Shown one piece after another: positions 18,724-26,815 of a stretch of 36,085 bases of DNA. Under the pieces are notes generated by a model. The model saw only the letters and a list, made by a program, of their open reading frames with translations. It searched no databases and was not told the origin of the DNA. This DNA is from DALYLB01 sp046154695. Its GTDB lineage: Bacteria; Acidobacteriota; Blastocatellia; RBC074. The stretch is taken from NCBI GenBank assembly GCA_046154695.1, contig JBJXFI010000039.1:1-36085 (forward strand), read 5' to 3'. Each line of letters begins with the position of its first letter. The first letter of the stretch is position 1. The position numbers and the translations under genes are program-made.

Positions 18724-18752
18724 CCTTCCCGCCGCGGCTCGAAGGGATTTAT

Positions 18753-19475
18753 ATGGCCGACAAGCGCCTTTACTCGAACTCGTTTTTCGGCAAGCTGGAG
18801 CGAAAAGCGCTCCGATCGTTCTATTACCGGTCCGGCAGTGTCACGAGCGGAGTGGAGATCGCGGCGCAGGAATTGTATATGAGACGCATTGGGCTTGGGC
18901 ATGCCCGGCGAATTCCGACGTATACCTCGCGCAGAGAGCTGAGAATTCTATTTCGGCTGGCTTCCTGGATGCCGGCCGGGGCGGGCATTCTGGAGATCGG
19001 GTCTTACACTGGAGCATCGGCCTGTTATCTGGCGGCGGGAGCGTCGCAGGTGGGCGGGCACCTGTATTGCGTGGACACCTGGGGAAACGAGACCATGCCG
19101 GAAGGCGAGAGAGACACGTTCGAGGAGTTCAACCGGAATCTCGCGCCTGTGCGCGCGAGCGTGACTTCCCGGCGTATGCGTAGCGAAATGGCCGCATCGG
19201 AAAGTTTTCAGCATCCCCTGCATCTGATTTTTATCGACGGCAGCCATGAATACGAGGAGGTCGCCGTCGATTTCAGGATCGCGGCCGGCCTGCTCGCCGA
19301 GCGCGGCATCATCGCGATGCATGATTGCGTTCTGTATCCGGGCGTTTCGCGGGTGATCGGAGAGGCGCTCGCCTCCGGCAAATGGGTGCTTGGCGGGCTT
19401 GAGGGAAATCTGCTTTGGATGCACAGGGCGAGATGGGAACGCGAAAAGCGGGAGGCTCCCACAATCAATGGTTGA
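18753..19475 (+). CDS. Class I SAM-dependent methyltransferase (Methyltransf_24 type)
   Basis: A 240-residue protein with motif I ILEIGSYTGASACYLA and motif II YCVDTWGNE. The metal-associated segment LIFIDGSHEYEEVAVDFRIA is typical of the TylF/cephalosporin-hydroxylase-like Methyltransf_24 group, and IIAMHDCVLYPGVSRVI follows. It probably O-methylates a sugar. The start at ATG 18753 is supported by GAAGGG about six bases upstream; the frame is open back to 18612 inside the ABC ATPase gene, but that is shadow. It lies 29 bases after the ATPase and overlaps the next glycosyltransferase by eight bases, so it is part of the operon. Confidence 0.85.
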   Translation: MADKRLYSNSFFGKLERKALRSFYYRSGSVTSGVEIAAQELYMRRIGLGHARRIPTYTSRRELRILFRLASWMPAGAGILEIGSYTGASACYLAAGASQVGGHLYCVDTWGNETMPEGERDTFEEFNRNLAPVRASVTSRRMRSEMAASESFQHPLHLIFIDGSHEYEEVAVDFRIAAGLLAERGIIAMHDCVLYPGVSRVIGEALASGKWVLGGLEGNLLWMHRARWEREKREAPTING

Positions 19476-20526
19476 GGAACCGGCGCCCCGGCTCGGCGTG
19501 AGCCTCGTCATCTGCACGTATAACGGCGCATCGCGGCTGCCCGAGACGCTTCACCGCCTGCATCTTCAGCAGGTTGCCCCGGGCGTTTCCTGGGAGGTCA
19601 TCGTTGTGAACAACGCCTCGACCGATGAGACGGAGGCGGTCGCGAAGAAAAGCTGGCGGGGGCGGGGCGGCGTTTCATTCACCGTCATCAACGAGCCGAA
19701 ACCGGGGCTGACCGAGGCCCGGGCCCGCGGGGTGCGGGAAGCGAAATACGAGATCGTCAGCTTCATCGATGACGATAACCGGGTGAGCGCGAACTGGGTC
19801 GGGACCCTTTCGGATCTGATGTCATCCCGGCCGGAAATCGGCGCCTGCGGCGGCATGTGTGATCCGGTCTTCGAGAGCGAGCCGCCGGCGTGGTTCGATC
19901 TTTACCGCGGAAACTATGTGATTGGAACGCAGGGCGCGCGCGCCGGCGATGTAACCGAAGAGCGCGGATGGCTCTGGGGCGCCGGCCTGAGCATTCGCAA
20001 ATCGGTCTGGCTGCGGCTTGAGGAGCATGGATTCGCGCCCATGCTCAGGGACAGGGAGGGCGAAAAGCTCTCCTCGTGCGGAGATATCGAGATCTCGTAC
20101 GCGATTCGCCTCGCGGGGTATCGGCTCTGGTACGAGCCCTCGCTGAAGATCGATCACCTCATCCCGGGGCGCCGGCTCGATTGGAATTACGTGCTTTCGC
20201 TCTACGAAGGGGTGGGAGCGGCCACGTTGAGCCTGGATTGTTATGAGCAACTTCTTGCTCCGCGAGCGGATGGCGTTCGGAATCGGCTGCGCCGCACCTG
20301 GCAATATCAGGCGCTCGCCTCGATGAAACTGTTCATGGGCTCGATCGTGATGCGCCGCATGTACACGCCCGGCTCCCCGGAACATCGAAAAAGCGCCTGT
20401 TCCGCCAGATTCTTTTCCGCGCGGCTGCGAGCCCTGCTGGGCATGCGGGGGCGGTACGATGCGTCGCTGAAAGCGATGGCGTCGGCGAGATGGATCTCAC
20501 AACGGCCCGCGACTGAAGGGAAATAA
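19468..20526 (+). CDS. Family 2 glycosyltransferase
   Basis: A 352-residue GT-A enzyme with VSLVICTYNGASRLPETLHRL, VIVVNNASTDET, FIDDDNRV (metal/nucleotide binding), RGWLWGAGLSIRKS, and SSCGDIEISYAIRLAGYRLW. It is a paralogue of the gene at 16435-17478, with shared blocks in the same order and a similar long helical C-terminus. ATG 19468 overlaps the methyltransferase stop; GGAGG at 19451-19455 is 12 bases upstream. Its stop shares one base with the next start (TAATG), indicating translational coupling. Sugar specificity cannot be read from sequence. Confidence 0.87.
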   Translation: MVEEPAPRLGVSLVICTYNGASRLPETLHRLHLQQVAPGVSWEVIVVNNASTDETEAVAKKSWRGRGGVSFTVINEPKPGLTEARARGVREAKYEIVSFIDDDNRVSANWVGTLSDLMSSRPEIGACGGMCDPVFESEPPAWFDLYRGNYVIGTQGARAGDVTEERGWLWGAGLSIRKSVWLRLEEHGFAPMLRDREGEKLSSCGDIEISYAIRLAGYRLWYEPSLKIDHLIPGRRLDWNYVLSLYEGVGAATLSLDCYEQLLAPRADGVRNRLRRTWQYQALASMKLFMGSIVMRRMYTPGSPEHRKSACSARFFSARLRALLGMRGRYDASLKAMASARWISQRPATEGK

Positions 20527-21758
20527 TGGCGAATCGGGGAGCTTTCATCCTCGGAATCAAGGCGGCGGTCCTCGATCTCGTTCTGCGATTCAAATACGGG
20601 CTGCGCCGTGTGATGAGGCTTGTGCCCGGCCTCTCCCGGCTGCTGAATTTGCCGGGATATCGCATCCGGTCATTGAAGGACTGGATCGGGCGCGAAAGGG
20701 GCGGAATCGACTGGTGGCGGCGGGTGCACGCCCCCGCGTATGAGACGATCGCGGCGATGCGGGTCGAGGCGCGGTTTCCGCCGCCGCAATGGATTTTCCC
20801 GGAACACGAATGGGCGAGGAGGGAGGTCGGGCGATACCACGTCTTTGGGGAGGTCTATCTCGCAAGCATTCCGGGCGGGAGGGTCCTGGGGCCGAACGGC
20901 ACGATCGTGACGCCGGATGGGGGAATCGTCGAGGAGTCCGGCTGGTGCAACGGATATCTGGAGAAGGATCGATCGCTGACGGCATTGAGATTGCCGCGGC
21001 CGGAGCGGGCGCCGGGCCATTTCTTTTATCTGGGCGGCGATCCGGTGAGGGGATACTCGCACTGGATCTTCGACGCATTGCCTCGATTGATGATGCTTGA
21101 CAGAGTCTCGCGCCCGGATCTGCAACTCATTGTGTTCGGAACGCTGAATCAATGGCAGGCCGACAGTCTTCGATTGCTCGGATTTGATCAATACGCGCTG
21201 CTTGAATTGAGGGACCGGCACATCGAGTGTGAATATCTGCATTTCCCGAGCGCCGTGGGAGAGACCGGAAGCCTCTCGCCGCTGGCGCTCGGCTTTCTGC
21301 GGCAGCGGCTGCTTGAGACGCGCCGCCCGGGCCGCGCCGGCCATCGGCGATTGTATGTTTCGCGACGGCTGGCGGGCCGGCGCCACATCGTCAATGAAGA
21401 CGAACTGATGCCGATTCTGCAATCGAATGGCTTTGAGATCGTGATGACCGAACAGATGTCGTTCGAGGATCAGGTCGCGGCGTTTTCTGAAGCCGAGATC
21501 GTGATTGGGGCCCACGGGGCCGGGCTGAGCAATCTGGCCTTCGCTCCCGCGGATTGCCGGGTTCTTGAGATTCTCACGCCGACATGTTTGCGATGGATGT
21601 ATTACCTGTTATGCGCGCAGTTGGGGCAGAAATATTTCTACCTGATGGCCGACCAGACGATCCCCGCCGGCAGCCATCACCGTGACACCGGATTCGACAA
21701 CATTCAACTTCGCCCGGGATCGCTGCGGAGCGCGCTCGACACGATGTCGGATCAATGA
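20526..21758 (+). CDS. Glycosyltransferase family 61-like (DUF563) protein
   Basis: A 410-residue protein carrying GT61-like motifs: GYSHWIFDALPRLM (His179, Asp183), RLYVSRRLAGRRHIVNEDEL, and IVIGAHGAGLSNLAFAP (Gly328-Asn336, the AHGAGLSN donor-site loop). LEILTP and a downstream aromatic stretch follow. Bacterial GT61 members are found in surface-polysaccharide loci; eukaryotic members transfer xylose or GlcNAc. No membrane segment is obvious, though the N-terminus has a basic, moderately hydrophobic stretch (IKAAVLDLVLRFKYGLRRV). It overlaps both neighbours (TAATG before, ATGA after). Confidence 0.85.
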   Translation: MANRGAFILGIKAAVLDLVLRFKYGLRRVMRLVPGLSRLLNLPGYRIRSLKDWIGRERGGIDWWRRVHAPAYETIAAMRVEARFPPPQWIFPEHEWARREVGRYHVFGEVYLASIPGGRVLGPNGTIVTPDGGIVEESGWCNGYLEKDRSLTALRLPRPERAPGHFFYLGGDPVRGYSHWIFDALPRLMMLDRVSRPDLQLIVFGTLNQWQADSLRLLGFDQYALLELRDRHIECEYLHFPSAVGETGSLSPLALGFLRQRLLETRRPGRAGHRRLYVSRRLAGRRHIVNEDELMPILQSNGFEIVMTEQMSFEDQVAAFSEAEIVIGAHGAGLSNLAFAPADCRVLEILTPTCLRWMYYLLCAQLGQKYFYLMADQTIPAGSHHRDTGFDNIQLRPGSLRSALDTMSDQ

Positions 21759-22666
21759 AAGGCTCCCCCAGGATCACGATCATCACGCCCTCGTTCAATC
21801 AAGGGGCCTTTCTGGAACAGACGATGCGATCCGTGCTGGATCAGGGGTATTCGAATCTGGATTACATCGTGATCGACGGCGGCAGCCGGGACGGCAGCCG
21901 GGAGATCATTTCGAGCTATGCGGATCGACTCTCCTGGTGGGTGAGCGAGCCGGACCGGGGCCAGGTCCACGCGATCAACAAGGGGCTGGCGCGGGCCGAT
22001 GGCGAGATCTTCGCCTTTCTGAACAGTGACGATCTTTATCTGCCGGGCGCGCTATCGGCCGTCGCGGACCATTTCTCGACGTATGCGGACTGTGACTGGC
22101 TGTGCGGCGACACGCTCTTTTTCGGGGAAGGCCATCCCACGCGCCTGTTCGAGGCCGTCGTTCCGGCCTCCGCGGGCCAGGCGCTGTCGTGGGCCGCGCA
22201 TGCGCCGCAGCCCGGCATGTTCTGGCGCCGCCGGGTGCTGGCCGGAGAGATACGGGGATTCGATGAGAGCTTGAACTATTGCTTCGATCATGAGTTCTAT
22301 GTGCGGCTTCTGCTCGCCGGGTTTCATTGCGAACACCTGCCGCTGCCGTTGGCCGCCTACCGGCTTCATGCCGAGAGCAAGACCGTCTCGTCGGCGGATT
22401 CATTCGATCGGGAGTTCGATGAGATCGCCCGGCGATACGAAACCCGCCTCACCGGCCGGGAGCGTCGATGGACGAAATCGACGCGAATATTTCGTGAATC
22501 CTATTCCGCGAGCACGAGTGGAGAGGCCAGGCGCGCGGTGCGCCTGCTCCTGGATGCGGCGCGGATCTATCCCGAGTCGCTTTCAACGCGCCTCTTCTGG
22601 GGCTGCCTGCGAAGGTTCCTGAAGAGTCTGAAGGGGCCGATCGGGTCAGGGGAGAGGCCGTTTTGA
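21755..22666 (+). CDS. Family 2 glycosyltransferase (WcaA-like)
   Basis: A 303-residue GT-A enzyme: ITIITPSFNQGAFLEQTMRS, YIVIDGGSRDGSREII, DRGQVHAINKGLARADGEI, and the acidic FLNSDDLYLPGAL (Asp92, Asp93). This matches the colanic-acid WcaA-type subgroup of GT2. The acceptor region contains FDESLNYCFDHEFYVRLLLAGF. The start overlaps the previous stop as ATGA. The C-terminus is basic and helical, which may help membrane attachment. Its substrate is unknown. Confidence 0.87.
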   Translation: MKGSPRITIITPSFNQGAFLEQTMRSVLDQGYSNLDYIVIDGGSRDGSREIISSYADRLSWWVSEPDRGQVHAINKGLARADGEIFAFLNSDDLYLPGALSAVADHFSTYADCDWLCGDTLFFGEGHPTRLFEAVVPASAGQALSWAAHAPQPGMFWRRRVLAGEIRGFDESLNYCFDHEFYVRLLLAGFHCEHLPLPLAAYRLHAESKTVSSADSFDREFDEIARRYETRLTGRERRWTKSTRIFRESYSASTSGEARRAVRLLLDAARIYPESLSTRLFWGCLRRFLKSLKGPIGSGERPF

Positions 22667-23913
22667 TGAGAGCCGCGGTGGGAGATCAGTCGGGTGGGAA
22701 ACGGGCGGCCCGCAGCCTCGCGGCGGCCCTCCTTCTTGCGCTTCTTTTCATCTCCGCCTATCGGGAGATCCTGTCGCGGGGCGCGCCCTCGCTCGGCCCG
22801 GATCAGGAAGAGTATCTCGCCTCGGGCGTCGCCGCTTCCGAGACGCATGTCTTTTTCTGGAAGGCCCCGTTGTACAGCCTCTGGCTGGCCGCTTTTTATC
22901 GCATCGCGGGGCGCGACGCGGCCTGGTATCCATCATTGGAGAAGGCGGTCTCCGTGATCCTTCTCGCCCTGATGACGGGCGCGCTGTCCTGGCGCCTGAT
23001 CGACGCGCGAACCGGGCTTTTCGCCGTCTTCTGGGTTCTGCAATGCAAATACCTTCTTGTCGAGCCGAACAACTCTCATACGCTTGCCGCCATACTGACC
23101 GCGGCGAGCGCAATCTGTTTGACGCTGAAACAGCCCTATGGGCTTCCGTCCGCGCTGTTTGCGCTCTATCTCTCGACCCTGGTAAGGGCGGAGATGCGTC
23201 TGGTCCTGGTTGTGATGGCGGGCGTTCTGATTTGCAGGGTGGCCCTGGAGTGCGCGGGGAAGAAACGGCGGCCTTCGTTGCAGGCATCCGCCGTCGCTTG
23301 CTGGGGCGCCTGCCTTCTGCTCGCGGCTTCGCTTTCGCTCCTCTTTTTTCTGAGGCAGGGAGGGGAGAACCGCTATCCCCTGATCGACGAAGCCTTCGCG
23401 CAGAATTTCGCGGCCTGCTATGTGGAGCGAAACAATCTGCAAGCCGTCTATCCGAACCCCTGGAAGTCGTGCCATGAGATACAACGGGCCGTGATGCCCG
23501 GAACCACGACCATGCTGGGCGCGTTTCGGCACTATCCCGGCGTTGTCGCCTCGCATATTCTCTATAACATGCGGGTCTCGCTTCGCGCGATTCCCGCAAG
23601 CGTGCTGGGCATTCATCATCAGGCGCTGTGGTTGCTGGCCGCCGCATTGTACCTCCTCTCGTATATGTTGAAATGGACCGCGGCTTCGCCCGGAAACGGG
23701 TGGAGCCGGTTGTCCCCCGGGCAGCGAAGCCATCTCACGACATTTGCGCTATCGATGAGCATGCTCGCGCTCAACACCTGGCTTTTTCGCGCGGCTGCCC
23801 GGTATTACATTCAACTGATCCCGCTGCTCCTTCCGCTGCTGTTTCTGGCGATTCACCAGGCGATGGGCAAATGGCTTCGATCTTATGATCAGCGTCATCC
23901 TTCCGGTCTATAA
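22666..23913 (+). CDS. Polytopic membrane glycosyltransferase-like protein (GT-C / ArnT-PMT-like)
   Basis: A protein of about 415 residues with roughly ten hydrophobic spans. The first loop has SLGPDQEEYLASGVAA and then HVFFWKAPLYSLWLAAFYRI. The acidic pair placement and a following K/P-Y-Lx-LW helix are typical of GT-C enzymes that use polyprenyl-phosphate sugars (PMT, ArnT, GT39/GT83 relatives). A longer hydrophilic loop lies near residues 232-285. GGGGAGAGG at 22649-22656 precedes the ATG at 22666 by nine bases, so I prefer it to the TTG at 22663. It would glycosylate on the periplasmic side, but no polyprenyl-phosphate glycosyltransferase supplying it is visible in this window. Family is inferred from topology more than from motifs. 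Confidence 0.65.
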   Translation: MRAAVGDQSGGKRAARSLAAALLLALLFISAYREILSRGAPSLGPDQEEYLASGVAASETHVFFWKAPLYSLWLAAFYRIAGRDAAWYPSLEKAVSVILLALMTGALSWRLIDARTGLFAVFWVLQCKYLLVEPNNSHTLAAILTAASAICLTLKQPYGLPSALFALYLSTLVRAEMRLVLVVMAGVLICRVALECAGKKRRPSLQASAVACWGACLLLAASLSLLFFLRQGGENRYPLIDEAFAQNFAACYVERNNLQAVYPNPWKSCHEIQRAVMPGTTTMLGAFRHYPGVVASHILYNMRVSLRAIPASVLGIHHQALWLLAAALYLLSYMLKWTAASPGNGWSRLSPGQRSHLTTFALSMSMLALNTWLFRAAARYYIQLIPLLLPLLFLAIHQAMGKWLRSYDQRHPSGL

Positions 23914-24760
23914 TCAATCGCGATATCTGGCGCAGGCGGTCAAGAGCGTATGGGCGCAGCAGGTGGAGGATCTGGAGCTGGTGATCGTCGATGACGGCTC
24001 CACCGATCAGACGCCCGCGGTCATCCGGCAGCTCGCCGCGCATGGGCCGCTCCGGGCGATACACCAGCCGAACGCCGGCCCCGCGGCGGCGAGAAACCGG
24101 GGCATTCGGGAGAGCCGGGGAGAATGGATCGCATTTCTCGACGCGGATTGCTATTGGATTCCCGGAAAGCTGCGGGTGCAGATGGCATCGGTGAGTCAGG
24201 GCCCGAAGGAGAAGGAATTCTGCTATTGCGGCTCGCTTCTCGTCGATGATCAGGACGCCGTTCTGATGACGAGGATCCACAGGAACAACGGGCGGCTTCT
24301 CGATGAACTGATCTGGGGCAACTGCCTCTCGACCTCGTCGGCCCTGGTCCGCAGGGATCGTTTGCTCGAAGCGGGCCTCTTCAACGAGGACCTGCGAATC
24401 GGCGAGGACTGGGATCTGTGGCTCCGGCTCGCATCGAGGGCGGATACGATCTATGTGCCCGCGGCGCTGATGGCCGAACGATTCAATGACTGGGATCAGA
24501 AATACGACATGCCCGCGTATGAGAAGGCGACAAAAGCCGTCCTTCGCGGGTTCTATGAATTCATACGTGAGAACGAAGAGGCGCGCTCGATCCTGGATCG
24601 AAGGCAGCTCATATCGAGCTGGCACCTCTCCGTCCTCGCCCGCAGCTATCTCCATCACAGAAAGCCGTTGAAGTTTCTCGAACTCGGGGCACAGGCGATT
24701 TTGACGCATCCCCGGGGAATCGGGTTTCTCTTCAAGCTGTATGACCGACCTCGAGTCTAA
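23885..24760 (+). CDS. Family 2 glycosyltransferase
   Basis: A 291-residue GT-A enzyme opening MISVILPVYNQSRYLAQAVK, with LVIVDDGSTDQTPAVI, PNAGPAAARNRGIRESRGEW and the DxD-type FLDADCYW (Asp86, Asp88). The start overlaps the membrane protein gene by 29 bases; no later start keeps the first beta strand, so the overlap is probably real. It is first of three consecutive GT2 genes (with 24741-25688 and 25707-26678) that share the VDDGS, A-A-RN-G and FLD-D spacing, suggesting gene duplication. Confidence 0.86.
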   Translation: MISVILPVYNQSRYLAQAVKSVWAQQVEDLELVIVDDGSTDQTPAVIRQLAAHGPLRAIHQPNAGPAAARNRGIRESRGEWIAFLDADCYWIPGKLRVQMASVSQGPKEKEFCYCGSLLVDDQDAVLMTRIHRNNGRLLDELIWGNCLSTSSALVRRDRLLEAGLFNEDLRIGEDWDLWLRLASRADTIYVPAALMAERFNDWDQKYDMPAYEKATKAVLRGFYEFIRENEEARSILDRRQLISSWHLSVLARSYLHHRKPLKFLELGAQAILTHPRGIGFLFKLYDRPRV

Positions 24761-25688
24761 GCCGGAAATCTCCGTCATCATTCCCGCCTATAATCGCGCG
24801 CACCTGCTCTTCAGGCCGCTGCGGAGCGTGCTGGCGCAGACCTTCAAGCGATATGAGCTGATCGTTGTGGACGACGGCTCGTCGGATGACACGAATGAGG
24901 CGCTTGAGCATTGGCGGGAAGAGTTCGGGGATAAGATGCGGACGCTCCGGTTGAATCATGCGGGCGTCGCCTGCGCCCGCAATGCCGGATTGGCGGCGAG
25001 CCGGGGGAGATGGGCGGCCTTCCTGGACTCCGATGACGAGTGGCTGCCGAATCACCTTGAGGCGGGCCGGGCCGCGTTCGACCGGCAGCCCGCGCCGGGG
25101 CTCGTCTTCACGGATCATTTCATTCAATCCGATCGGCTCATTCGGACGATGGTCGATCTCGGCGGCAGCGAGAAGGAGGCCATTCGCCGGATCATCCTGC
25201 GGAAGGCCGTCCTGCTGACGACGGTCGTGATGATCGATCGGCGGGTCTATGAACGGCTCGGCGGTTTTGACGCCGCGCTGCGGGGAACCGAGGATTGGGA
25301 GTATTGGGTGCGGATCGCCCTCGAATATCCGGTCGCCCATGTTCCCGAAGCCACGGCGATCATTCACCAGCATCCGGACAACCACAGCGCCAATCCGGAG
25401 AAGGCGGAGATTCAGTTGGCGGCGGCGGCCCGCCTGATCGGCCGGCGAGGGATCGGAGCCTACTGCAGCGAAGCCCAGGTCGAGGCGCGGGCCTTTCTAG
25501 ACTCCGCGGAGTTCTATTCCTGGAACGGGAGAACGCGGAAGACGCTGCTGCAGCTCTGCCGCGCGGGCGCTTCGGATCCGGGCCTTCTCCTCACACGGGA
25601 CGCGCTGCGAATCCTCGCGCGGGCCTTGCTGCCGCTCTCAGTGTACCGCGGGCTGCGGGATCGGGTATGGCGAAGGCCGGGCTCCTGA
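24741..25688 (+). CDS. Family 2 glycosyltransferase
   Basis: A 315-residue GT-A enzyme: ISVIIPAYNRAHLLFRPLRS, LIVVDDGSSDDTNEAL, GVACARNAGLAASRGRW and FLDSDDEWLPNHL (Asp96, Asp98), then LGGFDAALRGTEDWEYWVRI as the acceptor-side ED motif. It is second of the three tandem GT2 genes, overlapping the first by 20 bases. The basic, hydrophobic C-terminus (ALRILARALLPLSVYRGLRD) may associate with the membrane. Confidence 0.87.
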   Translation: MTDLESKPEISVIIPAYNRAHLLFRPLRSVLAQTFKRYELIVVDDGSSDDTNEALEHWREEFGDKMRTLRLNHAGVACARNAGLAASRGRWAAFLDSDDEWLPNHLEAGRAAFDRQPAPGLVFTDHFIQSDRLIRTMVDLGGSEKEAIRRIILRKAVLLTTVVMIDRRVYERLGGFDAALRGTEDWEYWVRIALEYPVAHVPEATAIIHQHPDNHSANPEKAEIQLAAAARLIGRRGIGAYCSEAQVEARAFLDSAEFYSWNGRTRKTLLQLCRAGASDPGLLLTRDALRILARALLPLSVYRGLRDRVWRRPGS

Positions 25689-25706
25689 TGTTATGGACGT
25701 GAAGTT

Positions 25707-26678
25707 ATGGAAACGCTCCCGCGAATCAGCGTGATTATTCCCACGTATAACCGGGCCTCTTATCTGGCGGAGGCGGTCGACTCCGCATTGTCGCAGCGCG
25801 GCGTCGACGTGGGGGTGATCATCGTGGACGACGGCTCGACGGACGACACGGCGGATGTGGTGCGCCGCCGCGGCGAGCAGTGGGGAGCGCGCGTCGCGTA
25901 CATTGCCCAGGAGAACGCCGAGCGATGCGTGGCGCGAAATCGTGGCTTCCGGATGGCGACCGGAGAGTACGTGGCCTTTCTCGATTCGGACGATGTCTGG
26001 CGGGAAGAGCATGCCGCGGCCTGCATAGAGACCCTGCGGCGCTTTCCGGAGGCGATCGCCGCCTACGGCGAATACGGCCTGATCGATGCGGAGGGGCGCC
26101 GGATTCACGATCGTGTGCCCCGGGCGATTCCCAGCCGCGAGGCGCTGCCGCGGGCCTTGTGCCTGAAACAGATCATCCTTCATCCCACGGAGGTCGTGCT
26201 TCGCCGCGAGCGTCTAGAAGGCGAGGCCCTGTTCGATCCGGAGATCCCCGGCGCGGAAGACTGGCTTCTATGGGTCGAACTGGCGGGGCGGGCGCCGATC
26301 GCGCCTACGGGGCAGGCGACCGTCTGGATGCGCAATCATGGCGCGGGAACGTTCGGGGACCCTGAGAAATTCAGCCGCAGCCTGACGCTCGCGGCGGAGA
26401 AGGTGCTTGCCACCGGAATGCCGGCCCGGCTCGGCCTGAACGCGAATCGCATACGGGCGATCAACCGGGCCCATTGCGCCTATGCCTTTTATCTCAACGG
26501 AAAAACAATCGCGGCCCGCCGCCTGCTGCGTGAGGCCGTGAAGATCCATCGGCCGATCCTGCTCTCCCGGGATTTCTGGACGGTGGCCGTGCGCCTGTTG
26601 CTGGGACAGCGGATCTCCGTATGGATTCGCGCGCATCGAAACCGCGCGGAGAACCCGCCTTCAGGCCAATGGCAATAA
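25707..26678 (+). CDS. Family 2 glycosyltransferase with repeat-derived C-terminus
   Basis: A 323-residue GT-A enzyme: ISVIIPTYNRASYLAEAVDS, VIIVDDGSTDDTADVV, ERCVARNRGFRMATGEY and FLDSDDVWREEH (Asp93, Asp95), then PEIPGAEDWLLWVELA. It is third of the tandem GT2 set. The last residues (from about PPSGQWQ) and the stop codon come from the dispersed element that begins at 26657, so the gene runs into the repeat. The ATG at 25707 has only a weak site (GTGAAG) in front. Confidence 0.86.
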   Translation: METLPRISVIIPTYNRASYLAEAVDSALSQRGVDVGVIIVDDGSTDDTADVVRRRGEQWGARVAYIAQENAERCVARNRGFRMATGEYVAFLDSDDVWREEHAAACIETLRRFPEAIAAYGEYGLIDAEGRRIHDRVPRAIPSREALPRALCLKQIILHPTEVVLRRERLEGEALFDPEIPGAEDWLLWVELAGRAPIAPTGQATVWMRNHGAGTFGDPEKFSRSLTLAAEKVLATGMPARLGLNANRIRAINRAHCAYAFYLNGKTIAARRLLREAVKIHRPILLSRDFWTVAVRLLLGQRISVWIRAHRNRAENPPSGQWQ

Positions 26679-26812
26679 ATTCACGAAAGAAGCGAGCACG
26701 GAACAGACGGAAATACCGGAGTCTTCCTGGTTTTGTTCCGTTTGTTCCGTTATTTCCGTCTGTCCCTTCATCCTGCTTTTTTTTCTTCACTTATTGCCCT
26801 TTGCCTGAAGGC
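26657..26812. repeat. About 156-bp repeat element with nested inverted repeats
   Basis: It is bounded by GCCTTCAGGC (26657-26666) and GCCTGAAGGC (26803-26812), inverted to one another. Inside, 26700-26720 and 26746-26766 pair over 21 bases with two mismatches and a 25-base loop. They carry period-9 ACGGAA (26698, 26707) and TTCCGT (26736, 26745, 26754) cores. Its left 60 bases match the interior of the element at 14758-14884. The left end supplies the stop of the upstream GT2 gene, and the right end holds GAAGG (26807-26811), the only ribosome-binding-like site of the downstream gene. A run of eight T's (26777-26784) follows the stem, so it might also end some transcripts. Confidence 0.8.
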
Positions 26813-26815
26813 TGA

